Origin: Pseudonocardia sp. C8 | Lineage (GTDB): Bacteria > Actinomycetota > Actinomycetes > Mycobacteriales > Pseudonocardiaceae | Assembly: GCF_014267175.1 (NCBI RefSeq) | Contig: NZ_JACMTR010000002.1 | Location: 1,624,001 to 1,688,000 of the forward strand | Length of the DNA: 64,000 nucleotides | Direction of reading: 5' to 3' | In this document: positions 8,848 through 16,928 of the stretch, in pieces | Numbering within the stretch: the first letter of the stretch is position 1 | How the letters are laid out: every line of letters begins with the position of its first letter | Program-made: the position numbers and the translations under genes | Notes under the pieces: generated by a model | Seen by the model: the letters and a program-made list of their open reading frames with translations, nothing else | The model's database searches: none | What the model was told of the DNA's origin: nothing

Positions 8848-10188
8848 TCACTCGAAGCCGAAGACCGGGGGGAGCACGACGACGACCGCCGCGGCCCAGC
8901 CGGCGAAGACCGGCAGGTACGCGGTCTGCCACCGTTCGACGCGGTGGAACGGGACCCGCCCGGTGAGGAACCGCAGCGACAGCCAGGCGGTCCACCCGAG
9001 GTTCACGAGCAGGACCAGGTTGAGCCCGAGCGCCGCCGCCCGGTTCGGGGTGAACCCCAGGTCGCCGATGCGGGCGACCATCGAGCCGAGCACCAGCACG
9101 TCGAGCACGAGCGCGCTCGCGACGGTGAGCAGCCGGACGCCGTCCATCAGCCCGGCCGGCCGGGACGGGTCCCGCGCCGACGTGGCGTAGAGGACGAGCC
9201 CCAGCACGACGACCAGGAGGGCGTCGAAGACGCCGAGCAGCTCGCGGTCGAACGCGGCCCCGGACACGAGGTAGGCGACCGCCGCGACGCTGAGCATCAC
9301 GGCGAACAGCGGCGTGAACAGCAGGGTGAGCACCGGCGCCATGTTCTCCACCACGTGCTGCTTCGACTCGACCAGCCACGCGGAGACGATCACGGCACCG
9401 GCCGCGCCCGACGGCACCACCCACTCGGCGACCAGCTCGACGTCGACCCCGATCGGGTCGAGGATCGCCCCGGTCAGCAGGAGCAGCACGCTGCCGCCGA
9501 GCGCGATGAGCACGTAGTAGATGATCCACTCGCCGGTGAAGCGGACGAAGTCCATGCGCCGCTCGTGCGACCGGAGCGTGCCGCCCATGTACGGGTGGGC
9601 GACCGCCAGCCACAGGACGACCGGCAGGTGCAGCCCCACGAGCACCTCGGTCGCACCGCCGGGCCGGAACGGGTACAGGTTGACCACGAGCGCGGCCAGC
9701 ACGAACGGGGCCGCCGTGACCAGCCAGCCCCGGGTGTCGAGCCGCCGCCTCCGGGCGAGGTACCCGGCGAGGAACGGCAGCACGAGCAGGCCCGCGTTGC
9801 GCAGCAGCCACCCCGGCTCCTGGTCGGGGAACCCGGCGGCCAGGCGCGCGACCTGGACGGCGACGGCCGCGCCCACCGCGGGGACGAGCACCTCCAGCCA
9901 GCCGCCGGACCGGCGCACCGGCTCGGCGTCGTCGCCGTCGCGCAGGACGAGCTGCTTCCACAGCCGGCCGCTGTGCTCGCGGGCGAACTCCCGGGACAGG
10001 CTGTCGAGGTCGCCCATCCGCTTGACCGCGACGAGGAACGCCTCGTCGGCCGTGAGGTCCATCGCGTCCAGCTCGGCAATCTGGTCACGGAGGTGGGCCT
10101 CGAGCTCGTCGACGTCGCGGTCGCCGACCGCCGGGGCCTTCGCGACGTAGGCCCGCCACTCGGCGATCTGCGCCTCCACCGGGTCCAT
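8848..10188 (-). CDS. HAAS-domain (permease prefix) integral membrane protein
   Basis: 446 residues. Residues ~1-75 are a soluble helical domain (VEAQIAEWRAYVAKAP, DVDELEAHLRDQIAEL, FLVAVKRMGD) of the HAAS / permease-prefix type. About ten hydrophobic helices follow. HAAS domains commonly accompany a PadR regulator encoded next door, and here the PadR stop is only 3 nt upstream of ATG 10188. The family probably senses or remodels the membrane, but no reaction is known. Identification of the domain pair is good; function is open. Confidence 0.8.
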   Translation of the reverse strand: MDPVEAQIAEWRAYVAKAPAVGDRDVDELEAHLRDQIAELDAMDLTADEAFLVAVKRMGDLDSLSREFAREHSGRLWKQLVLRDGDDAEPVRRSGGWLEVLVPAVGAAVAVQVARLAAGFPDQEPGWLLRNAGLLVLPFLAGYLARRRRLDTRGWLVTAAPFVLAALVVNLYPFRPGGATEVLVGLHLPVVLWLAVAHPYMGGTLRSHERRMDFVRFTGEWIIYYVLIALGGSVLLLLTGAILDPIGVDVELVAEWVVPSGAAGAVIVSAWLVESKQHVVENMAPVLTLLFTPLFAVMLSVAAVAYLVSGAAFDRELLGVFDALLVVVLGLVLYATSARDPSRPAGLMDGVRLLTVASALVLDVLVLGSMVARIGDLGFTPNRAAALGLNLVLLVNLGWTAWLSLRFLTGRVPFHRVERWQTAYLPVFAGWAAAVVVVLPPVFGFE

Positions 10189-10191
10189 GGG

Positions 10192-10551
10192 TCACGCCTC
10201 ACCGAGTGCGGGCATCAGCCCGCCGGGGCCCCGCCAGACGTCGCCGAGCGCACGGGTGACCGTCATCCACTGCCGTCGTTGCTCGGCGAGGGCCACCCGC
10301 CCGTCGTCGGTGATCGCGTAGTACCGGCGGCGCCGGCCCTCCGGCGGGGTCCGCCACTCCGTGGTCACGTAGCCGAGCCGGCGCAGCCGGTGCAGCAGCG
10401 GGTAGAGCATCCCGTCGGTCCACTCGAGCTCACCCCCGGAGAGCTCGCGCACCCGCTTGAGGATGGCGTAGCCGTAGCTCTCGCCCTCGGTGAGGATCGC
10501 GAGCACGAGCGGGGTGGCCGAGGCCGCGACCAGGTTTTTGTCGATCTGCAC
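10192..10551 (-). CDS. PadR-family transcriptional regulator
   Basis: 119 residues from GTG 10551, which follows GGAGGG with ideal spacing; in-frame codons further upstream lack such a site. The winged helix contains PLVLAILTEGESYGYAILKRV, the MLYPLLHRLRRLGYV recognition region and the RRRYYAITDDGR wing, all classic PadR. It is a short PadR-s1-like protein without a long C-terminal helix domain. It forms a two-gene unit with the HAAS membrane protein and probably represses its own promoter. Confidence 0.9.
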   Translation of the reverse strand: MQIDKNLVAASATPLVLAILTEGESYGYAILKRVRELSGGELEWTDGMLYPLLHRLRRLGYVTTEWRTPPEGRRRRYYAITDDGRVALAEQRRQWMTVTRALGDVWRGPGGLMPALGEA

Positions 10552-10562
10552 GGTCCCTCCAT

Positions 10563-10587
10563 GGCTTGAAGCCTTATGCATAGAAGC
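10563..10587. promoter_or_regulatory. Candidate PadR operator
   Basis: Just upstream of the padR start are GGCTTGAAGCC (10563-10573, inverted arms) and TATGCATA (10575-10582, perfect palindrome). PadR proteins usually bind AT-rich palindromes next to their own gene, so this patch is the likely autoregulatory site. Confidence 0.4.
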
Positions 10588-10842
10588 ACGAGGTATCGGT
10601 GATGGCAAGGCTCGAGGGCACTGGCCGGGTGCTCGAGCTCGACCACCTCCTGGCGGTGCTCGACACGACGCGAGAGCCGCCTGCCGGGCGCCGTGCGGCA
10701 CCGGTGCACCCGTGCGGTGCCACGGGCGTCGACGCCGTCGAGCTGGTGGGGGGCGACGCCGCCGCTGCCCGGCCTGCCGTTCTCCGTGTCGGCGGTGCGC
10801 CCACGTCACGGGATGCGGCACCGTGGAGTTCTGACCGATCGT

Positions 10843-10910
10843 CCTCACACCCCTTCGCCACGCCGCACACCCGGCGCAATAGGTGTGACGCGCGGCGAAG
10901 GGGTGTGAGG
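10843..10910. repeat. Large inverted repeat, 17-bp perfect arms
   Basis: CCTCACACCCCTTCGCC (10843-10859) and its exact reverse complement GGCGAAGGGGTGTGAGG (10894-10910) enclose 34 nt that contain a smaller inverted pair (CACACC / GGTGTG). The whole could fold into one long imperfect hairpin. There is no T-run, so a simple intrinsic terminator is not obvious. Confidence 0.8.
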
Positions 10911-11117
10911 TCGGAGCCGCCCTCGACTCACCCGTCGTCGAGCACGGCGGGCCGGTCGCTCATTCGGTTTCTCGGTGTCGGCGGCGCCATCGTCGAAGCC
11001 GATCACCTGCTGCGACCGCGAAATCCGCCGGACGGTCCGGCTGCTTCCGTCCACTGCGCCGGAAAGAGGTCTCCGTCACCCACTGTCCGGAGGCATGGAC
11101 GCTGCGCCATCCGAAAG

Positions 11118-11136
11118 TTAGGTTCGCCTTGCATCA
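11118..11136. promoter_or_regulatory. Candidate DtxR/IdeR iron box of the siderophore operon
   Basis: TTAGGTTCGCCTTGCATCA carries a perfect TTAGGTT half-site and, aligned as its reverse complement, matches the 19-bp IdeR consensus at about 14 positions. It lies 45 bp upstream of the sbnA start and is the best of the five boxes. Confidence 0.7.
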
Positions 11137-11180
11137 GAAGAAGGTAAGTAACCCTGCGCTGGTTGCCGACGGAGGTTGGA

Positions 11181-12230
11181 GTGCCCCCCACCCACGCCTC
11201 GGTCGAGCCGATCCTGGGCAGCGTCCTCGACTGTGTCGGGGCGACGCCACTGGTCTCGCTCGATCGACTGTTCCCCCATGCCGACGTGCAGGTTCTGGCC
11301 AAGCTGGAGCTGATGAACCCCGGCGGGAGCATGAAGGACCGCACCGCCCGGCACATCGTCGCCGGCGGGCTCGAGGACGGGTCGATCGCGCCGGGCAGCC
11401 GGCTCGTCGAGTCCAGCTCCGGCAACTTCGGTGTCGCCGTCGCCATGGCGGCCCGCCTGCACGGGTTGCGGTTCACCTGCGTGGTGGACCCGATGGCCGC
11501 GCCCGCCAACATCGCCATCATGCGGTCGCTCGGCGCCACCGTCGAACGCGTCCACCAGCCCGCCGAGGTCGGTGGCTTCCTGGCCGCCCGGCTCGACCGG
11601 GTCCAGGAGGTCCTCGCCGACGAGCCGGACGCGGTCTGGATCAACCAGTACGCGAACGACCACAACTGGCTGGCGCACTACCACGGCACGGGCGCCGAGG
11701 TCGCCGATGCGCTGCTGCTGCCGCCGACCGTGCTCGTCGCCCCGGTCAGTACCACCGGCAGCATCCTCGGCTGCGCCCGCCGGCTCCGCGAGCACGCGCC
11801 CGACCTGCGGGTGGTGGCCGTCGACGCGGTCGGATCCGTGATCTTCTCCGGGGACCGTCCGTCCCCGCCCGGCACCCGGGAGCTGCCCGGGGCGGGTTCC
11901 AGCCGGGTCCCCGAGCTGCACAGCCCGAACGAGATCGACGACGTCGTGCACGTCGACGACGCGTCCGCGGCCGAGGCCTGCCGGGAGCTCCTGCTCACCG
12001 AGGCGATCTTCGCCGGCGGCTCGACCGGCTCGGTGGTGGCCGCGATCCGGCGGATCCTGCCCACCCTGGAACGGCCGGCCCGGGTGATCGCCCTGTTCCC
12101 GGACCGGGGTGACCGCTACCTCGACCGGGTCTACGACGACGAGTGGCTGGACCGGGCCCGCGTCCGGGCCGGGCGTCCGGCGGCGGCCCCCGCCGACGCC
12201 CGTGCCGTGTCCGCGGTCGGGGTCGGCTGA
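11181..12230 (+). CDS. sbnA: SbnA-like N-(1-amino-1-carboxy-2-ethyl)-glutamate synthase
   Basis: A cysteine-synthase-fold PLP enzyme of ~349 residues. It contains the PLP lysine motif NPGGSMKDR, the substrate loop ESSSGNFG, the segments WINQYANDHNWLAHYHGTG and VAPVSTTGS, and FAGGSTGS for the phosphate. The end LFPDRGDRYLDRVYDDEWL matches staphylococcal SbnA nearly word for word. SbnA condenses O-phospho-L-serine with L-glutamate to ACEGA, the precursor of L-2,3-diaminopropionate. GTG 11181 is preferred because GGAGG sits 5 nt upstream; a TTG at 11163 is also in frame. It is first in the operon and overlaps the next gene by one base. Confidence 0.93.
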   Translation: MPPTHASVEPILGSVLDCVGATPLVSLDRLFPHADVQVLAKLELMNPGGSMKDRTARHIVAGGLEDGSIAPGSRLVESSSGNFGVAVAMAARLHGLRFTCVVDPMAAPANIAIMRSLGATVERVHQPAEVGGFLAARLDRVQEVLADEPDAVWINQYANDHNWLAHYHGTGAEVADALLLPPTVLVAPVSTTGSILGCARRLREHAPDLRVVAVDAVGSVIFSGDRPSPPGTRELPGAGSSRVPELHSPNEIDDVVHVDDASAAEACRELLLTEAIFAGGSTGSVVAAIRRILPTLERPARVIALFPDRGDRYLDRVYDDEWLDRARVRAGRPAAAPADARAVSAVGVG

Positions 12231-14029
12231 TGGGCCGGATGCCCTCGCCGGGCCGGTGGGTGACCGCCGACCTGCTCGAGGCGGCGACGATCGAGGGCCT
12301 GTGGGGGCTCGGCGAGCGCGACCTCGGACCGCCCCCGCCCGGGCTGCCGTCGGCGGCGCCGTGCCCGGGCTCCGGGTGGGTGCGGGTCGACCTGCCCGGT
12401 GGCGGGTGGCTGGCCTGGTCGGCCACCGACGGCGCGCCGGTGACCCGGACCCGGCACGCCGGGGGCCCGGTCTGGTACCGGGAGGACGCCGAGCACCACA
12501 CGGCCTACCCGGTCGGGCCCGACCGGGTGCTCGCCCTGCTGGAGGGGGCCCGGCCGCACCGGGACGCGGTCCTCGCCGACCTGCGGACCGCCGTCCGGCA
12601 CGCGCACGTCGTCCGTGCCGGCTGGCTGCGCCTGCCCGACCCGGCGCTCCGGCCCGCCGACCGGGACGGCGGGCCCGCGGCGACGCTGCTGGCCGGGGAG
12701 CGGCTCGCCGCGACCCGGGGGCGCCCGTTCCATCCCACCGCCCGCGCGGTGGGCGGGTGGACCGGCGAGGAGCTGGCCCGGTTCGGTCCGATGACGACCG
12801 AGCCGGTACCGCTGGACTGGGTGGGTGTGCGCCGCGACCACCTGCGGCTCGGCCCGGGCACGCACGCGGACCGGCTGGCCGAGCTGGTGCTCGGCGAACC
12901 CGCCGCGTCCCGGCTCACCGGGACGCTGCCCGATCCCGACGGGTTCGTGGCGCTGCCGGTGCACCCGTTCGACGGCGAGCACGTGCTGCCGAAGGAGTTC
13001 GGCGACGAGATCCGGGACGGGATCGTCGTCCCGCTGGGCCGCGCCGGCGAGGCCGGCCCGACGGCGTCGCTGCGCACGCTCGCGCTGCCCGGACGCACCC
13101 CGCGGCACCTGAAGCTGCCGCTCGCGGTGACCACGCTCGGCGCGGCCCGGCTGCTGCCACCGCGGCACCTCGACCACGGCGACCGGGCCACCCGGGTGAT
13201 CTCCGCCGTGCTGGGGTCGGATCCCGGGCTGGCCGCGCGGGTCGGCGTCGCGGACGAGTCCGACTGGGCCGGGTTCGCCCGCCCGGACGGCTCGGACGAG
13301 TTCGACGACCGTCCCGGCCGGCTCGCCGCGCAGCTCCGGCACTACCCCGACCTCGGCGACTGCCCGCTACCGCTGGCCGCGCTCGCCGCGCCCGGGTGGG
13401 ACCTGCTCGGCCCCCTGCTCGGGGTCGACGACCGGGCCGCTGCCGAGCGGTTCCTGGCCGCGCTGACCACCGACGTCCTCACCGCCGGGATCGGCTTCCT
13501 CGGGCACGGCGTGCTGCCGGAGATGCACGGCCAGAACGTCGTCGTCGCGTTCGACCGGGACCCGGACCGGCCCGCCCGGGTCCGGCAGCTGGTCCTGCGC
13601 GACCACGACACGCTGCGGGTGCACCCGGACTGGGCCCGTGCCGCCGGCACCCCCGACCCCGGGTACCGGATCGCCCCGGGGGCGTCGCAGTCCCTGGTGC
13701 TGGACCGGCCCGAGCGGCTCGTCGGCTACCTGCAGACCCTGGTCGTGCAGGTGGCGCTGCGCGGGGTCGCGGTCGCGATGGGGGAGGAGTTCGGGATCCC
13801 CGAGCCGGCGTGGTGGGACATGGTGCGCGACGCCGTCCCGGCCGCGCTGGACGCGGCGGACCCGCCCGCCGGGATCCGGGACGCGCTCACCGCGCTGCTC
13901 CTGGACGCCCCGGTGTGGCCGGCCCGTGCGGTGCTCGGGCCGCTGCTCGACCGCGGCCCGTCCGAGGGGGTCAGCATGCCGGCGGGCGTCGTCGAGGTCC
14001 CGAACCCGCTGCGCGGGCGGGCCCGGTGA
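12230..14029 (+). CDS. sbnC: IucA/IucC-type NIS synthetase, SbnC-like
   Basis: 599 residues of the NRPS-independent siderophore synthetase family. Visible landmarks are GRPFHPTARAVGGW (ATP-binding HP..HP loop), PTASLRTLALPG, KLPLAVTTLGAARLL, GHGVLPEMHGQNVVV and the end VEVPNPLR. It activates a carboxylate with ATP and joins it to an amine; in staphyloferrin B assembly SbnC performs the final condensation with alpha-ketoglutarate. Assignment as SbnC rests on gene order A-C-D-E-F-G-H; substrate is not proven. The lysine that follows the HP motif in the two sister synthetases is arginine here. ATG 12230 overlaps the sbnA stop (TGATG). Confidence 0.85.
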   Translation: MGRMPSPGRWVTADLLEAATIEGLWGLGERDLGPPPPGLPSAAPCPGSGWVRVDLPGGGWLAWSATDGAPVTRTRHAGGPVWYREDAEHHTAYPVGPDRVLALLEGARPHRDAVLADLRTAVRHAHVVRAGWLRLPDPALRPADRDGGPAATLLAGERLAATRGRPFHPTARAVGGWTGEELARFGPMTTEPVPLDWVGVRRDHLRLGPGTHADRLAELVLGEPAASRLTGTLPDPDGFVALPVHPFDGEHVLPKEFGDEIRDGIVVPLGRAGEAGPTASLRTLALPGRTPRHLKLPLAVTTLGAARLLPPRHLDHGDRATRVISAVLGSDPGLAARVGVADESDWAGFARPDGSDEFDDRPGRLAAQLRHYPDLGDCPLPLAALAAPGWDLLGPLLGVDDRAAAERFLAALTTDVLTAGIGFLGHGVLPEMHGQNVVVAFDRDPDRPARVRQLVLRDHDTLRVHPDWARAAGTPDPGYRIAPGASQSLVLDRPERLVGYLQTLVVQVALRGVAVAMGEEFGIPEPAWWDMVRDAVPAALDAADPPAGIRDALTALLLDAPVWPARAVLGPLLDRGPSEGVSMPAGVVEVPNPLRGRAR

Positions 14030-15339
14030 GCGGCGCACCGGCACTCGCCGACCGGGCACCGGCCGCAGGCACCGCCCACCGGGTGATCTGGTTCGGCCAG
14101 TTCAGCGCCGTGGCCGGGCTGACCGTCGTCGTCCCGCTGCTGCCGTTCCAGCTCGCCGCGCTCGGCGCGCCGCCGGACACGGTGCCCTGGTGGACGGCGG
14201 CCTGCCTGGCGGCCCCCGCGCTGACCCAGATGGTGTCCGGGCCGCTGTGGGGCGCGCTGGGCGACCGCTGGGGCCGCCGGGCGATGGTGGTCCGCGCGCA
14301 CCTCGGCCTGGCCGTCGCGGTGGGGTTGATGGCGCTGGCCGACACCCCGGGGGAGTTCCTGCTGTGCCGGCTGGCCCAGGGTGCCTTCGGGGGCGTGCTC
14401 GCGGCGACGGCCGCCTACGCGACGACGCTGAGCGCACCCCAGCGCCGCGGGCGGACGCTGGGCAACCTGTTCGCCGCCACCGCGGCCGGGTCCCTGATCG
14501 GCCCGCTGGTCGGCGGCGCCACGGCCGGGCTGCTCGGCTACGCGGTGGTGTTCGCCGCGATCGCGGCCATGCTGGTCCTCTCCGGGCTGCTGGCGTGGCT
14601 GCTGCTGCACGAACCGGCCGCCGACCCGGACGACCCCGGCGACCCGGCCGGAGCCGGCGACCCGGACGGACCCGACGGCAGGCTCGGCACGGGCACGACG
14701 GCGGCGGGCCGGCTCGCCGGTGCCCGGTCCGGCCTGGCGACCCTGCTCCGGACCCCGGCGACGCTGCGCGTGCTCGGCGCCGGGCTCGCCGCCCAGGCCG
14801 GCGTGTTCGGGCTGGTCGTGCTGTTCGCCCCGAAGGTGGCGTCGGTGGCCGGCTCGCCGGTGGCGGCCACCACCTGGGTCGGCGTGCTGCAGGCCCTGAC
14901 CTGGGCCGCGTCCCTGCCCGGGGCGCGGTTCTGGGGGGCCCGCAGCGACCGGCCGGGCCCGCGCGGGCGCCCGGGCGCGGTGCGGGTCCTGGTCCCGGCC
15001 ACCGCGGTGCTCGCGGTCGCCGTCGTGCTGCAGGCGGTACCGACGGATCCGGCCCTGCTGGTGCCGCTGCGCCTCGTGCAGGGGTTCTGCATCGCGGCCG
15101 TCATCCCGTGCGTGCTGCACGTGGTGACGTGCACGGTCGCCGACCGCGTCCGCGGCGCCGCCCTCGGGGTGGGCACCGCCGTGCTCGACCTCGGGCAGGT
15201 GCTCGGACCGGCCGTCGCCGCGCTCGCGGTGTCCCTGCTCTCCGGCGCCGCCGCGTTCGGTGTGCTCGGCGCCCTGTTCCTGCTCGCCGCGGGCCTCGCC
15301 GCGAGCACCCGCCGGACCGGTGCGGAGGTGACCGGATGA
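14026..15339 (+). CDS. sbnD: MFS siderophore exporter, SbnD-like
   Basis: A 437-residue major-facilitator protein with about twelve hydrophobic helices. It has the motif-A-like loop GPLWGALGDRWGRRAMVVR after helix 2 and a long acidic/Gly-Pro loop (DDPGDPAGAGDPDGPDG) in the middle. Position between two siderophore synthetases matches sbnD of Staphylococcus, the proposed staphyloferrin B efflux pump. GTG 14026 overlaps the previous stop (GTGA), and the stop overlaps the next ATG, so expression is coupled. Export of the finished siderophore is the natural role; an antibiotic exporter is a less likely alternative. Confidence 0.85.
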   Translation: MSGAPALADRAPAAGTAHRVIWFGQFSAVAGLTVVVPLLPFQLAALGAPPDTVPWWTAACLAAPALTQMVSGPLWGALGDRWGRRAMVVRAHLGLAVAVGLMALADTPGEFLLCRLAQGAFGGVLAATAAYATTLSAPQRRGRTLGNLFAATAAGSLIGPLVGGATAGLLGYAVVFAAIAAMLVLSGLLAWLLLHEPAADPDDPGDPAGAGDPDGPDGRLGTGTTAAGRLAGARSGLATLLRTPATLRVLGAGLAAQAGVFGLVVLFAPKVASVAGSPVAATTWVGVLQALTWAASLPGARFWGARSDRPGPRGRPGAVRVLVPATAVLAVAVVLQAVPTDPALLVPLRLVQGFCIAAVIPCVLHVVTCTVADRVRGAALGVGTAVLDLGQVLGPAVAALAVSLLSGAAAFGVLGALFLLAAGLAASTRRTGAEVTG

Positions 15340-16928
15340 CGACTGTTCCCTCGACCCCCTTGCATCCCACCGAGGACGTGGCGCCACCCGTCACGGCGGC
15401 GGCCGAGGCTGCCGCCCGGGAACGGCTGCTGCGCTGCCTGCTGCGGGAGACCGGGACCCCGGTGACCGCGCCCGGCCCGCTGCGGCTGCCGGTCCCGGGC
15501 CGCCCGCTCGTGGCGGAGGTGACGGTGGTGTCGCCGTCCGGGCACCACGGCTTCGCCGCACCGGTCCGCGACGAGGACGGTCGCCCGGTCGAGCACCACG
15601 CCGTCGTCGACGCCGTGCTGCGCGCCGCCGGCGGCGACCCGGACCGGGCCGCCGGCCTGGCCGGCGAGGTGGCCGACAGTGCCGCCCGCACCGCCCGCTA
15701 CCTCGCCGGCGCACGGGGCCGGTGGGCGGACCGGCCCTCGGAGCTGTCCGTGCTGCGCGGGCACCCGTTCCATCCCACGCCGAAGAGTGCGGTCGGCTTC
15801 ACCGACGCCGACCTCGGCGCCTACGCACCGGAGCTCGCCGCCGAGTTCCGGTGCGAGCACGTCGCCGTGCACCCGCAGCTGCTCGCCGAGCGCCGGGTCG
15901 CCCCCGGCGACTGGGGCCTCGAGCCGGCCCCCGACGGGTGGCCGGTGCTGCCGGTGCACCCGTGGCAGGCCCGCTGGCTGGCCGGTCACCCCCGTGGTGC
16001 GGAGCTGCTGGCCGACGGGTGGCTGCGGCGCCTCGGCCCGCGCGGGCCGGTCGTCCGGCCGACGTCGTCGGTGCGCACCGTGGCGGCGCCCGGAGCCCCG
16101 TCGGTGTGGAAGCTCCCGCTCGGGGTGCGGATCACCCACTTCGTCCGGACCAACCCGGCCGAGCACGTGCGGCGCGCGCTCGACGCGAGCGCGCTGGTGG
16201 CCCGCGCCGACCCGGCCGGCGAGCACCCGGGCTTCACGGTGCTGCTCGAGACCGGCTACCGCGGCGTCGCGGAGGAGCAGGCGGGTGCCGAACTGGCCGA
16301 CGGGCTCGCCGTGCTGTTCCGCGAACCGCCCGGCGCCGACCTCGCGGTCCTGGCCGGGCTGCTGGAGGACGGCCCGTCCGGGGAGGAACCGGCACTGGCC
16401 CGCCTGCTCCGGGCCGCCGGCGGAGGACCGGCGGCCTGGCTGCGCCGGCACCTGGCCGTCGCGACCGTCCCGCTGCTGCGGGTGTTCGACCGGCACGGCA
16501 TCGGGTTCGAGGCGCACGTGCAGAACACCCTGGTCGGCACCCGCGACGGCCGGCCGGTGCGGTGCGCGGTCCGCGACATGGAGGGCACCCACGTGGCCCG
16601 GGACGGCGCGGCCGCTGCGCTGCTGGAGACCGGCTCGCCGCTGCTCTACGACCGCGAGGAGGCCTGGCAGCGGCTGCGCTACCACGCGGTGACCAACCAC
16701 CTCGCCCACCTGGTCGCGACCCTCGGCCGGGTCGGCCCGGTGAGCGAGCACGCGTTGTGGGCGGTGGTCGCCGAGGAGCTGGCCGCCGCCGGGACGCCGT
16801 CGGCGACCGCGCTGACCCGGGACCGGACCCTGCCGGCCAAGGCCAACCTGGCCAGCCGGCTCGGCGGGCACGGCGAGCGCCCCGACTACGTCGAGATCCC
16901 CAACCCCATCCAGGAGGCCGCCCGATGA
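15336..16928 (+). CDS. sbnE: IucA/IucC-type NIS synthetase, SbnE-like
   Basis: 530 residues, a little shorter than staphylococcal SbnE. It shows GHPFHPTPKSAVGF, VLPVHPWQARWL, PTSSVRTVAAPG, KLPLGVRITHFVRTN, HGIGFEAHVQNTLV and RDMEGTH, which together define the NIS adenylating fold and its ATP and citrate pocket. In staphyloferrin B assembly SbnE couples citrate (from SbnG) to L-2,3-diaminopropionate. The name rests on motif class and operon position. ATG 15336 overlaps the sbnD stop (ATGA). Confidence 0.85.
   Translation: MTTVPSTPLHPTEDVAPPVTAAAEAAARERLLRCLLRETGTPVTAPGPLRLPVPGRPLVAEVTVVSPSGHHGFAAPVRDEDGRPVEHHAVVDAVLRAAGGDPDRAAGLAGEVADSAARTARYLAGARGRWADRPSELSVLRGHPFHPTPKSAVGFTDADLGAYAPELAAEFRCEHVAVHPQLLAERRVAPGDWGLEPAPDGWPVLPVHPWQARWLAGHPRGAELLADGWLRRLGPRGPVVRPTSSVRTVAAPGAPSVWKLPLGVRITHFVRTNPAEHVRRALDASALVARADPAGEHPGFTVLLETGYRGVAEEQAGAELADGLAVLFREPPGADLAVLAGLLEDGPSGEEPALARLLRAAGGGPAAWLRRHLAVATVPLLRVFDRHGIGFEAHVQNTLVGTRDGRPVRCAVRDMEGTHVARDGAAAALLETGSPLLYDREEAWQRLRYHAVTNHLAHLVATLGRVGPVSEHALWAVVAEELAAAGTPSATALTRDRTLPAKANLASRLGGHGERPDYVEIPNPIQEAAR

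Larger units (their letters stand above)
10552..11180. other. 629-bp intergenic regulatory region between padR and sbnA
   Basis: No convincing gene is present. It holds a PadR-side palindromic patch, a large inverted repeat (10843-10910) and an iron box (11118-11136) ahead of the siderophore operon. Open frames across it have no ribosome site and no recognisable motif. Confidence 0.6.

Noticed and set aside
10574..11147. Frames across the padR-sbnA intergenic region
   Set aside because: They encode both arms of an inverted repeat and no recognisable protein; a regulatory region fits better.
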